Shown piece after piece: positions 1 to 9,098 of a stretch of 64,000 nt of DNA (positions are counted from its first letter, which is position 1; the number at the start of each line of letters is the position of its first letter). The translations under genes were made by a program, and so were the position numbers. The notes under the pieces were generated by a model. It was not told where the DNA came from. It made no database searches and worked only from the letters and a program-made list of their open reading frames with translations. Origin of the DNA: Candidatus Gastranaerophilales bacterium (GTDB lineage: Bacteria > Cyanobacteriota > Vampirovibrionia > Gastranaerophilales > Gastranaerophilaceae); NCBI GenBank assembly GCA_947587615.1, contig CANPYC010000006.1:1-64000 (forward strand). Reading direction: 5' to 3'.

Positions 1-125
1 CAAGATAACCAAGAAGAAAAGGAAGAAGAGGAGAAAGAAGAGGAAAACCAAGATAACCAAGAAGAAAAGGAAGAAGAGGAGAAAGAAGAGGAAAACCAAG
101 ATAACCAAGAAGAAAAGGAAGAAGA
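1..125. repeat. 48-bp in-frame tandem repeat, about 2.6 copies in the window
   Basis: caagataaccaagaagaaaaggaagaagaggagaaagaagaggaaaac at 1-48 and 49-96, partial copy 97-125; may continue upstream. Confidence 0.95.
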
Positions 126-2070
126 TTTTCTTCAAGAAGCAAACTTATCCGACATAAACGAAGATGAACTTCTTAAAGATGATTTTATTAATACAAATGA
201 TGGAATTATAAATATAGGAGATGACAAACAGGTCAATAACACAAAAACAGACAATATCGAACTTGATAACATCCCCTTTTCTCAACCGATTGAAGAAAAT
301 GAACAACAAAATGACATCGACAATCAACAGGAAGAAATTTTCTCAGATGGGGAAGAAATAAAACAACAAACAATTTCAAAAAATGACGAAGAATTGCCCG
401 AGATTGAGCAACAGGTTGAAAATCCACAAGAAGAAATAAATATTCAAAAAGAAGTTCAAAAAGAAAAAAAAATTGAAAATCAAAATATTTTACGGCAATA
501 TGGCGCTACTAATGATTTTCCAACGCAAAATTATGAACAAAGAATTGCTCCAAATACTCAAGATTTTACTCAAGATTTAATGTATAATAAACAAAGAAAT
601 ATTAGCGGTTCAAATATGTACAATCCCGACAATTATCAACAAAATAATCAATATAACAGGGACAATCAAAATCCATACAATCAATATAATTCTACTTATT
701 CAAACAATGCAAATATGTACTTTAGTGCAAATCAAAATATGTACCCCGGTGACATAGGAAGCTTTGGAGCAAATATGCCATACGGACACTTTGAAGATAA
801 CTACTATCCAAAATCAACAATGTTTCAAGATAATTACAATAGAGCTTACGGGTCAAATATGTATCAAAATCCTCAAGAATATGCTTTTGGAAGCCCTCAA
901 AGGATAATAAATGACATTAATCAAAATGTTAACAGGGGCTTGATTAATGGTATGCCCATGGTGCATAATTTTAATAATAACTATGGTCAAAATATGCAAA
1001 TGTATCAGCAGCAAAATCCGCAAATACCTATGGCAGGGCAGTATAGTCCTTACTATAATAACAACTGTCCCCCAAATTATTCCAATATGCAGCAAATGAA
1101 CAACATGCAAAATATGCAAGGTATGCCCAATATGCAAAATATACAAAACATACAAAACGTACAAAATATGCAAGGTATGCAAAACATGCAGCTGGATGAT
1201 TACGAAGTTTCAAATCTTTTGAACAATATTCGATTATCTGACGGCACAATATTGGCAAATAAAGTTATGTCTGAAGATCAATCTCCGCAAGGATATAATA
1301 TGCCTCAAAATTCACCAATGCAGCCTCAACAAATGCAGCAGCAGTCGTATCCTCCGATGTACCCGCAGCAAACGTTTGAATCACAACCTCAACAACCAAT
1401 GGTTTTAAATCAACAGATTCAATCGGCGCAACCAACGCCGCCTGCACCCCCCAAAAAATCCGAACCGAGAAAAATGGGTATATTGGAAGGCGCTTTTGAT
1501 GCCGTAGGACAGGATTTGGGCGAAGAATTTAATGATATTTCTCCAAATTCATTAAATGACGACCTGCCTGATTCTTCGGATTTATCCGGATCGGATAACA
1601 CGGATGAATTTGATGACATAAGTTTATTATCGGAATCTTTGGAAGCTCAAGAAAAACTTAGAGAATACGTTGTCTCCGAACTGTCTAAAAAGAATATCGA
1701 TGTTTCATTACCACAGCAAAACGGAGAAGTAAAAGTTGACGTGTCGGAAAAAACAATGAATATAATTGCCAAAAATATGGCAAAAAAAATTGCCCGCCAT
1801 GTCGGTATGATATGTATGCAGGAAGCAAAAGCTTCAAATGAGCTTGCAGAAATTCAGGAAAAAAATGAAAAACTGGAAAAAAGAGTAAAAGAACTTGAAG
1901 AGCAAAATAAAAAACTCCGTTTACTGCTTGCCGAGTCAAATAAAAATTTAAATTCTTATCAACCGGGCATGTTCGGATTTTATAAAAAAATAGATAAACA
2001 GCAGCAACAACAAATGCAACAGCAGCAGCAACAAATACAGCAAATGCAACAGCAGCAACAACAGCAATAA
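1..2070 (+). CDS. Partial CDS (runs off the left edge): acidic, Q/N/M-rich low-complexity protein with C-terminal coiled coil and polyQ tail
   Basis: Frame 1 is open from base 1 into the listed ORF 394..2070, so the ATG at 394 is probably internal. Begins with QDNQEEKEEEEKEEEN repeats, then N/Q/Y/M-rich sequence, (N/I)MQ repeats, a coiled coil and a polyQ end. Confidence 0.8.
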   Translation, partial: QDNQEEKEEEEKEEENQDNQEEKEEEEKEEENQDNQEEKEEDFLQEANLSDINEDELLKDDFINTNDGIINIGDDKQVNNTKTDNIELDNIPFSQPIEENEQQNDIDNQQEEIFSDGEEIKQQTISKNDEELPEIEQQVENPQEEINIQKEVQKEKKIENQNILRQYGATNDFPTQNYEQRIAPNTQDFTQDLMYNKQRNISGSNMYNPDNYQQNNQYNRDNQNPYNQYNSTYSNNANMYFSANQNMYPGDIGSFGANMPYGHFEDNYYPKSTMFQDNYNRAYGSNMYQNPQEYAFGSPQRIINDINQNVNRGLINGMPMVHNFNNNYGQNMQMYQQQNPQIPMAGQYSPYYNNNCPPNYSNMQQMNNMQNMQGMPNMQNIQNIQNVQNMQGMQNMQLDDYEVSNLLNNIRLSDGTILANKVMSEDQSPQGYNMPQNSPMQPQQMQQQSYPPMYPQQTFESQPQQPMVLNQQIQSAQPTPPAPPKKSEPRKMGILEGAFDAVGQDLGEEFNDISPNSLNDDLPDSSDLSGSDNTDEFDDISLLSESLEAQEKLREYVVSELSKKNIDVSLPQQNGEVKVDVSEKTMNIIAKNMAKKIARHVGMICMQEAKASNELAEIQEKNEKLEKRVKELEEQNKKLRLLLAESNKNLNSYQPGMFGFYKKIDKQQQQQMQQQQQQIQQMQQQQQQQ

Positions 2071-2082
2071 AAGAGGAAGAAA

Positions 2083-3534
2083 ATGAGTCAAATAATAATG
2101 ATTTTACTTATAAGCCTATTGGTATTGGTTCATGAAATCGGGCATTTTATAGCAGCCAGGCTATGCGGCGTGAGGGTTACCCGTTTCGGAATAGGAATGC
2201 CGATTGGACCGAGTTGGAAAATGTTCAAGTGGAACAACACTTCTTTTTATATTCATGCGTTCTTGTTTGGAGGTTATGTTTCTTTTGCGGATGACGAAAA
2301 AAACTTTGAGGATAGTTCAATCAAAATAGGGGAAGAATCTAAAGAAGAATCTAAAGAAGAAAAAAAGGATAAAAATGCACCCGCTAAAGATGAATACTTG
2401 CCTTCCGATTCACCTGAATTATATGACAACAAAACAATAACTCAAAAATTTTTCATAGTAAGCGCCGGCGTTTTAATGAATGTTATTTTTGCATATTTTC
2501 TTGTAATGCTTTGCGCTCTATGGTTCCATAAACTGCCCGCTTCAAAACAAGATATTTTTATAGAGAGCAGTACGGAAGAAATAACTTCAAATATTAACGA
2601 AAAAAATATTCAAAAGAATGATAAAATTATAAAAATCAATTCAAAAAATATTGACTCTTTTTATAAATTAATGTTCTTTACAAAAAATTCAAAATTGTTT
2701 GATGATTGGGCAGACAATAATTTAATCAATATTAATCTTGAAGAATTAAAAAAACTCAACCCCGAAATTAAACCCGATACAAATTTAAAAGGTAAAACAA
2801 TAATTCTTCCAAAACCCAAAGCTGAAGCTCCGCTTGATGTCAATGAAAATGTTTTAATGGGGCTTGAAAAATATAAAAAGAAAGATGTTTCTCTGAGTAA
2901 AACTCAGATAGATTTAAGAAACAAAATTTACAATCAAACTTCTTACACTCCCTCAGACGACATAGTTTTATCCGATGTTGCGCTGGCATTATCAGATACT
3001 TATAAACCCTTAAGCATTACACTTTTAAGGGATGGTAAAGAAATTAAAATCGATAATGTAATTTTAAATGAAAAGGGAATACTGGGTATTAACGTTATAG
3101 CAAATGATATTTATTATGAAATCCATACTTTTGGAGATGTTGTCGGAAAATCAATCGACTATATTAACTCAACTGTTTCAATGATGTTATTCAGCTTATG
3201 GCAATTGATTACGGGAAAAGTAAGCATTTCGGATATGCACGGAGTTATTGCAATCGTTAAAGTAGGCGGAGATATAATTGCTTCAAAAGGAATTTTAAAC
3301 GGACTTTTGTTAACGGCAATGATTAGCATTAACCTTGCTATTATGAATTTCCTTCCAATTCCTGCACTTGATGGCGGTCATGTAATGTTTTTAATTATTG
3401 AAAAATTAACGGGTAAAAAACCGAGCATGGAAACAAGCGAAAAGATAAATAATTTCTTTTTTATACTGTTAATTCTTTTAATGGTTGCAATTTGCTACAA
3501 TGACATATTTGCACTTATTACAAAGAAATTTTAG
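2083..3534 (+). CDS. rseP: RIP/site-2 membrane metalloprotease (RseP/M50 family) with an enlarged PDZ region
   Basis: N-terminal VHEIGHF zinc motif, C-terminal NFLPIPALDGGH motif, multiple TM segments. Confidence 0.9.
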   Translation: MSQIIMILLISLLVLVHEIGHFIAARLCGVRVTRFGIGMPIGPSWKMFKWNNTSFYIHAFLFGGYVSFADDEKNFEDSSIKIGEESKEESKEEKKDKNAPAKDEYLPSDSPELYDNKTITQKFFIVSAGVLMNVIFAYFLVMLCALWFHKLPASKQDIFIESSTEEITSNINEKNIQKNDKIIKINSKNIDSFYKLMFFTKNSKLFDDWADNNLININLEELKKLNPEIKPDTNLKGKTIILPKPKAEAPLDVNENVLMGLEKYKKKDVSLSKTQIDLRNKIYNQTSYTPSDDIVLSDVALALSDTYKPLSITLLRDGKEIKIDNVILNEKGILGINVIANDIYYEIHTFGDVVGKSIDYINSTVSMMLFSLWQLITGKVSISDMHGVIAIVKVGGDIIASKGILNGLLLTAMISINLAIMNFLPIPALDGGHVMFLIIEKLTGKKPSMETSEKINNFFFILLILLMVAICYNDIFALITKKF

Positions 3535-3669
3535 CCTTGTAAAGATGATAAACAATTAAACTTAAAATTTAATCGGTTACCGTAAAGGATAATTCTTAAT
3601 AGTACCATGGCGCATTTAAAAACCTTTTAAAATACATTAGATTAATAATGTATGTTAAGAGGTCAGAAT

Positions 3670-3978
3670 ATGCTCACAGATAAAAAATATAATAAAGATA
3701 CGCAGTATTACTGCTCAGAATTTAAAAATATTTCAAAAGAACTTCTCCCTTGGCTTGAAAATCTGGCATGGGAGTGCAGATGTAAAATTGACAAAAAAGA
3801 ATGGAAAAGTAAGTATAATAATTATGTTATATATGATTACGAGCCTTTTTGCTCTGATGGTTTTGAAATTAATTTGACACTATCTTCAAGACAAAATGAA
3901 TATTTGAATTTTGTAAGATATTTATATGAAGAAAAACTGCAAAAAATCGGTTATTTAAAAGCTTGTCTAACTTTATAA
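3670..3978 (+). CDS. Hypothetical protein (~102 aa)
   Basis: ORF 3652..3978; the internal ATG at 3670 follows AGAGGT and is the likelier start. Confidence 0.55.
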   Translation: MLTDKKYNKDTQYYCSEFKNISKELLPWLENLAWECRCKIDKKEWKSKYNNYVIYDYEPFCSDGFEINLTLSSRQNEYLNFVRYLYEEKLQKIGYLKACLTL

Positions 3979-3988
3979 TTTCTTATAA

Positions 3989-5413
3989 TTATTTTGCACT
4001 CATGGCTTTTATAATAGCGTCCGTTACTTTTTTAACCTGAATAACTTCAAGACCGATTTTTTTAATTTTTTCAAAATTTTTGTCTGAAACGGGAGGTATG
4101 ATAGCTTTTTTAAAACCAAGTTTAGCTGCTTCTTTTAATCTTCGCTCAATATTATCAACATAGCGAATTTCGCCCAATAAACCGACTTCACCTATGACTA
4201 TTGTCATAGGGGATATCGGGATATCCCTTGCGGAGCTTATAATGGAAAGACATAGAGCCAAGTCATAGCTGGGTTCAATTATATCAAGACCGCCGACAAC
4301 ATTAACATAAACATCCTGCTTTGATAAATTCAACCCGACTTTCTTTTCTATTACCGCTATAACCTGCAAAAGTCTGTTGTATTCAAGCCCTACCGCAACA
4401 CGCCTTGGGTTTGTGTAGCCTGTTGCGCCTACGAGCGCTTGAATTTCATGCAGAAATATTCTGCTTCCTTCTAAGGTAGCTACAACAGAAGCGCCTGTTG
4501 CGTTTTCCGTGCTTTCAATTAACATTTGAGAAGGAGATGCTACTTCCATAAGCCCGTCATCTTCCATCTTAAAAACACCGACTTCAGATATTGTTCCAAA
4601 GCGGTTTTTGATACATCTTAAAATTCTAAATTGCTTATATTTATCCCCTTCAAAATTGATAACCGTATCGACCATGTGCTCTAAAACCTTGGGGCCTGCG
4701 ATATTACCTTCTTTTGTAACGTGTCCTATTATAATTGTTGTAATATTTTTTTGCTTAGCTACTCTCATAAGCGCATTTGTACATTCTCGAATTTGAGAAA
4801 CGCTTCCTGATGATGAAGCAATATTTGCGCAAAAAACGCTTTGAATACTGTCAACTATTAAAAAATCTGGTTTTAATTCATCAATTTTATTAACAACTTC
4901 ATCAATACAAGTTTCATTTGTTAAATAAAGGTTATCGGGTTCAACTCCAAGCCTTTGCGCTCTTAATTTAACCTGCATGGGGCTTTCTTCAGCGCAGATA
5001 TATAACACTTTTAATTTTTCGCCGTTAAATTCAATTTCACAAATATTTTTTGTTGTTTGAAGTACAAGAGTTGATTTACCAATCCCCGGGTCCCCCGCAA
5101 GCAAAAGCAATGACCCTTGAACAAAACCGCCCCCTAAGACTCTATCCAGTTCACCTATACCGCTTTTAAACCTTGTTTTTTCATCAAGCTTGATATCTTT
5201 AATTTTATAAGTTTTGCAATCGGATAAAATTGTATTTGATAATTTAGCATTATCAGGTTTTTTAACAACATTTGTAATTTCTTCAACAAACGTTCCAAAT
5301 TGATTACACTCGGGGCACCTGCCAAGATATGAAACAGTTTCATATCCGCAAGATTGACAGACCCATTTTGATTTTACTTTTGCCATGGAAAAATTATAAC
5401 ATAAAATTAACAA
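3989..5413 (-). CDS. radA: DNA repair protein RadA
   Basis: N-terminal CxxC...CxxC zinc finger, GDPGIGKST Walker A, KNRFG motif, Lon-like C-terminus. Confidence 0.95.
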   Translation of the reverse strand: MLILCYNFSMAKVKSKWVCQSCGYETVSYLGRCPECNQFGTFVEEITNVVKKPDNAKLSNTILSDCKTYKIKDIKLDEKTRFKSGIGELDRVLGGGFVQGSLLLLAGDPGIGKSTLVLQTTKNICEIEFNGEKLKVLYICAEESPMQVKLRAQRLGVEPDNLYLTNETCIDEVVNKIDELKPDFLIVDSIQSVFCANIASSSGSVSQIRECTNALMRVAKQKNITTIIIGHVTKEGNIAGPKVLEHMVDTVINFEGDKYKQFRILRCIKNRFGTISEVGVFKMEDDGLMEVASPSQMLIESTENATGASVVATLEGSRIFLHEIQALVGATGYTNPRRVAVGLEYNRLLQVIAVIEKKVGLNLSKQDVYVNVVGGLDIIEPSYDLALCLSIISSARDIPISPMTIVIGEVGLLGEIRYVDNIERRLKEAAKLGFKKAIIPPVSDKNFEKIKKIGLEVIQVKKVTDAIIKAMSAK

Positions 5414-5509
5414 CCCTAAACAAATATAACAACGGCTCTAAACAACTTTTGTTTTTAATTTAATTGTTTATATATTTAAAATTAATCTTGTCTGTAATAA
5501 AATAATCTT

Positions 5510-6277
5510 ATGCTTTTAGTAATAGATATTGGTAATACTAATACTTCAATAGGTATTTTTGAAAAAGATAATTTAGTTAACACTTTTTCCATTTCATCAG
5601 ACATTAAAAAAACGCAGGATGAATACGGAATATTCCTGCTTGCAATTTTAAATCATAATAATATGGTATCAAAAATTAAAGGTGCGATTGTTTCTTCGGT
5701 TGTGCCGCAACTTTGTGAAGTTTTTAAGGGTGCGGTATTAAAATATCTCAATATTGAAGCAATAAGCCTCTCGCATAAATCAAAAATGCCAATTAAACTG
5801 ACTCTTGAAAATAATAAAGAAATCGGAGCAGACAGAATTGCTAACGCAACCGCTGCCGCAATTAAATATAAACTACCTTGTATTGTTATAGATTTTGGAA
5901 CAGCAACAACATTTGATATTGTTGACAAAAACGCTAATTTTATAGGAGGCATTATTGCCCCGGGACTTAAAATTCAGGCAAATTCTCTGTCGCAATTTAC
6001 TTCAAAACTTCCAAAACTCAAAATTGAAGCTCCAAAAAATGCCATAGGTAAAAATACAATCTGCGCAATGTTATCGGGTATTGTTTTAGGACATCAATGT
6101 ATGATTGAGGGAATGATAAAAAAATGCGAAAAAGAATTAAATTCTAAAGCAACTGTTGTTGCTACGGGCGGTTTTTCACCGATTTTATTTGAAAATAGCG
6201 AAAATATATTAAATTATATTGATAAAGACTTAACCCTGTTTGGTTTAAAAGAATTGTATTATATGAATAAGGATTAA
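5510..6277 (+). CDS. coaX: Type III pantothenate kinase
   Basis: MLLVIDIGNTNTSIGIF start, IGADRIANATAA and DFGTATTFD motifs. Confidence 0.95.
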   Translation: MLLVIDIGNTNTSIGIFEKDNLVNTFSISSDIKKTQDEYGIFLLAILNHNNMVSKIKGAIVSSVVPQLCEVFKGAVLKYLNIEAISLSHKSKMPIKLTLENNKEIGADRIANATAAAIKYKLPCIVIDFGTATTFDIVDKNANFIGGIIAPGLKIQANSLSQFTSKLPKLKIEAPKNAIGKNTICAMLSGIVLGHQCMIEGMIKKCEKELNSKATVVATGGFSPILFENSENILNYIDKDLTLFGLKELYYMNKD

Positions 6278-6281
6278 AAAA

Positions 6282-6737
6282 ATGCAAACTATGGAAAAAT
6301 TAGCTCTTAAAATTAAAAAATTACCCAACTTTGTTTCAATCCCGCAATATAAGACACAAGGCGCTTCTGCCATGGATTTAGTTGCAGCAATTGATGAAGA
6401 TATTATAATCCCATCAGGCGAAATAAGAATGATACCGACGGGAATTGCAATTGAGCTACCTCATAATACAGAAGCACAGGTTCGCTCCCGCTCGGGTCTT
6501 GCAATTAAAAAAGGAATAGCCGTTGTTAACGGTATAGGTACAATTGATGAAGATTATAGAGGCGAAATTTGCGTGGGCTTAATTAATCATTCCAAGGTTG
6601 ATTTTACAATTCAAAGAGGAGATAGAATTGCTCAAATGGCGATAATGGAAGTCCTAAAACCTGATATCATAGTTTGTGATGAGCTCTCCGACACTCAAAG
6701 AGCGGATGGCGGTTTTGGCTCAACAGGTGTAAAGTAA
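6282..6737 (+). CDS. dut: dUTP diphosphatase
   Basis: AQVRSRSGLA, GTIDEDYRGEI and RADGGFGSTG motifs. Confidence 0.95.
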   Translation: MQTMEKLALKIKKLPNFVSIPQYKTQGASAMDLVAAIDEDIIIPSGEIRMIPTGIAIELPHNTEAQVRSRSGLAIKKGIAVVNGIGTIDEDYRGEICVGLINHSKVDFTIQRGDRIAQMAIMEVLKPDIIVCDELSDTQRADGGFGSTGVK

Positions 6738-6762
6738 TAATTTTTGTGGAATTAAGAAACTG

Positions 6763-9093
6763 ATGTATGGATTTAACTTTCAATTAGATGATTTTCAGCT
6801 TGAAGCAATTAAACACATTCAAGAAGGTAAAAGTGTTGTAGTCTGTGCGCCAACGGGTGCGGGTAAAACTTGTATAGCGCAAAGTGCTATTCATCTGGCA
6901 ATTGAAAACAATGAAAGAATATTCTATACAACACCTCTTAAAGCTCTATCCAATCAAAAGTATAATGATTTTTCAAAACTCTACGGTGAAAATTATGTCG
7001 GTCTTTTAACGGGTGATACAACAATAAATAGAGACGCTCAAATTGTCATAATGACAACGGAAGTATTTAGAAATATGCTCTATGGTACAACGTTTGGAGA
7101 TGTCAAAGACAACCTGAAAAACGTTAAATATGTTGTACTTGATGAAGTTCATTATATGAACGATGAATCAAGAGGAACGGTTTGGGAAGAAAGTATTATC
7201 TATTGTCCTACAAATATTCAGCTTATTGCGCTATCTGCAACCGTAAAAAATTCAAGACAGCTAACGGATTGGATTAATACGGTTCATTCTAAAACAGAGC
7301 TTGTTTATACGGATTTTCGTCCCGTTCCTTTAAGATTCTTCTATTATGACTCTTCTAAACCCGATACAATCCTCCCGCTTTTAACTCCACAGGGTGAATT
7401 GAATAAAAAAATTAAACCCGAGAGCAAATATAAATATTTTAACAAAAGAGAAAAAATTAAAGACCCGACAACAAGTATTATTCGGGTTTTAAATGAAAAA
7501 AACATGCTTCCTGCAATTTATTTTACTTTTTCAAGAAAAAAATGTGACGATAATGCAAGGAAGTGTTTAAAGCTTGAACTTTTATCAAAAGATGAAATTC
7601 AAAAAGTCAGCTCAATTGTTGAAGATTATCTTAAAGAAAATCCCTATCTTGAAAATAATCCTCAGCTTGATTTAATTAAATCGGGAATTGCTTCTCACCA
7701 CGCCGGACTGCTTCCAGGGTGGAAAGCGTTAGTTGAAAAATTATTCCAACAAGGGTTAATTAAAGTTGTTTTTGCAACAGAAACGCTTGCAGCAGGAATT
7801 AACATGCCCGCAAGAACTACAATTATAAGCGCTATATCAAAAAGAACGGATACGGGTCATAGAACACTAAGCGCCAATGAATTCTTGCAAATGTCAGGCA
7901 GAGCAGGCAGAAGAGGTATGGATGAAATCGGCTACGTTGTAGTTATCGGAACACCTTTTCAAACGCCCGAGGAAGTTGCAACTTTAGCAAAATCTGAAGC
8001 AAATCCTTTAGAAAGTAAGTTTTCTCCAAGCTATTCCATGGTTTTAAATTTGCTTCAAAGATTTTCCGTTGAAGAAGCAAAAGAATTAATATTTAAAACG
8101 TTTGGCTATTTTTCTTCAACAGATAGATTGACTCCCTTGTTGGAAAAAAGAAAAAAAAGGCTTGAAGATATAGATAACGCTTGCGATTTTACCTGCAAGT
8201 GGAATTTATCCAATCAGGATTTTGAAGAATTTAATAAAGTTAAAAATCAATATGTTCAAACAAGGACTCTTTATAAAACCCTTAAACGTCAGGCAAAAGG
8301 TAAATATAAAGACCCTAATCAAGCGCCTGAAGTAGCTGAATTTCATAAAAAATCAAAGGAATTACAAAAAAAGTTTGAACGCTACGGCTGTAATACTTGT
8401 AAAATCTATAAAAAACATAAAAAATCCCTTGAACTTATTGAAAGATACAAAAAAGATTTAAAAAGTCTGGATAAAGAAATTGATTTTCAAAAAGATATCT
8501 ATTGGCAAAAGTTCTTATCTCATAAAACAATACTTGAGCTTGAAGGCAACCTGGAAGATAATTACCCGACAGATAAAGGTAAAATTACAATGGCTCTAAG
8601 GTGCGAAAATGAGCTGTATTTATCGGAAGTAATTTTATCGGGACTTTTGGATGATTTATCCGTTGTTGAACTTGCTTCTGTTGTTTGCGCTCTTGTTAGC
8701 GAAGATGTAAGAAAAAATGACGAGGAAATGGCAAAACCCTGTTCAAAGGAAGTAAGAAAAATCTTAAATCGAATTAAAGATATAAGAAGAAAAATATTTT
8801 TGCTTGAGCGTGATAATAATATTGAAAACCCGATGTATATAAATCCGCATTTTTGTTGGTTTATAGAATACTGGATAGGCGCAAATTTAAACCCTGACAA
8901 TAATTCTATGGTAACTTGGGAAGAAATGTTCTCGGATAGTGAAATTTCTCAAGGGGATGTTGTTAGAACATTCAAAAGGACAATTGATGTTTTAAGGCAA
9001 TTGACAATAATAGATGGGATATCGGATAAATTAAAACAGAGCGCAAAAGAGGCAATTAAGCTGATTAATGTTGAACCTGTCAGCGCTGATTAA
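6763..9093 (+). CDS. Ski2/Mtr4-like superfamily 2 RNA helicase
   Basis: APTGAGKT, DEVHY, SATVKN, MSGRAGRRG motifs; C-terminal Ski2-like helical region. Confidence 0.88.
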   Translation: MYGFNFQLDDFQLEAIKHIQEGKSVVVCAPTGAGKTCIAQSAIHLAIENNERIFYTTPLKALSNQKYNDFSKLYGENYVGLLTGDTTINRDAQIVIMTTEVFRNMLYGTTFGDVKDNLKNVKYVVLDEVHYMNDESRGTVWEESIIYCPTNIQLIALSATVKNSRQLTDWINTVHSKTELVYTDFRPVPLRFFYYDSSKPDTILPLLTPQGELNKKIKPESKYKYFNKREKIKDPTTSIIRVLNEKNMLPAIYFTFSRKKCDDNARKCLKLELLSKDEIQKVSSIVEDYLKENPYLENNPQLDLIKSGIASHHAGLLPGWKALVEKLFQQGLIKVVFATETLAAGINMPARTTIISAISKRTDTGHRTLSANEFLQMSGRAGRRGMDEIGYVVVIGTPFQTPEEVATLAKSEANPLESKFSPSYSMVLNLLQRFSVEEAKELIFKTFGYFSSTDRLTPLLEKRKKRLEDIDNACDFTCKWNLSNQDFEEFNKVKNQYVQTRTLYKTLKRQAKGKYKDPNQAPEVAEFHKKSKELQKKFERYGCNTCKIYKKHKKSLELIERYKKDLKSLDKEIDFQKDIYWQKFLSHKTILELEGNLEDNYPTDKGKITMALRCENELYLSEVILSGLLDDLSVVELASVVCALVSEDVRKNDEEMAKPCSKEVRKILNRIKDIRRKIFLLERDNNIENPMYINPHFCWFIEYWIGANLNPDNNSMVTWEEMFSDSEISQGDVVRTFKRTIDVLRQLTIIDGISDKLKQSAKEAIKLINVEPVSAD

Positions 9094-9098
9094 CTTAT

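Noticed and set aside
853-1182. Antisense ORFs in the track (e.g. 853..1182, 1028..1258, 9430..9840, 25737..26096)
   Set aside because: They lie opposite well-supported or repeat-rich CDSs, have low-complexity or unnatural composition and no domain motifs; treated as shadow ORFs.
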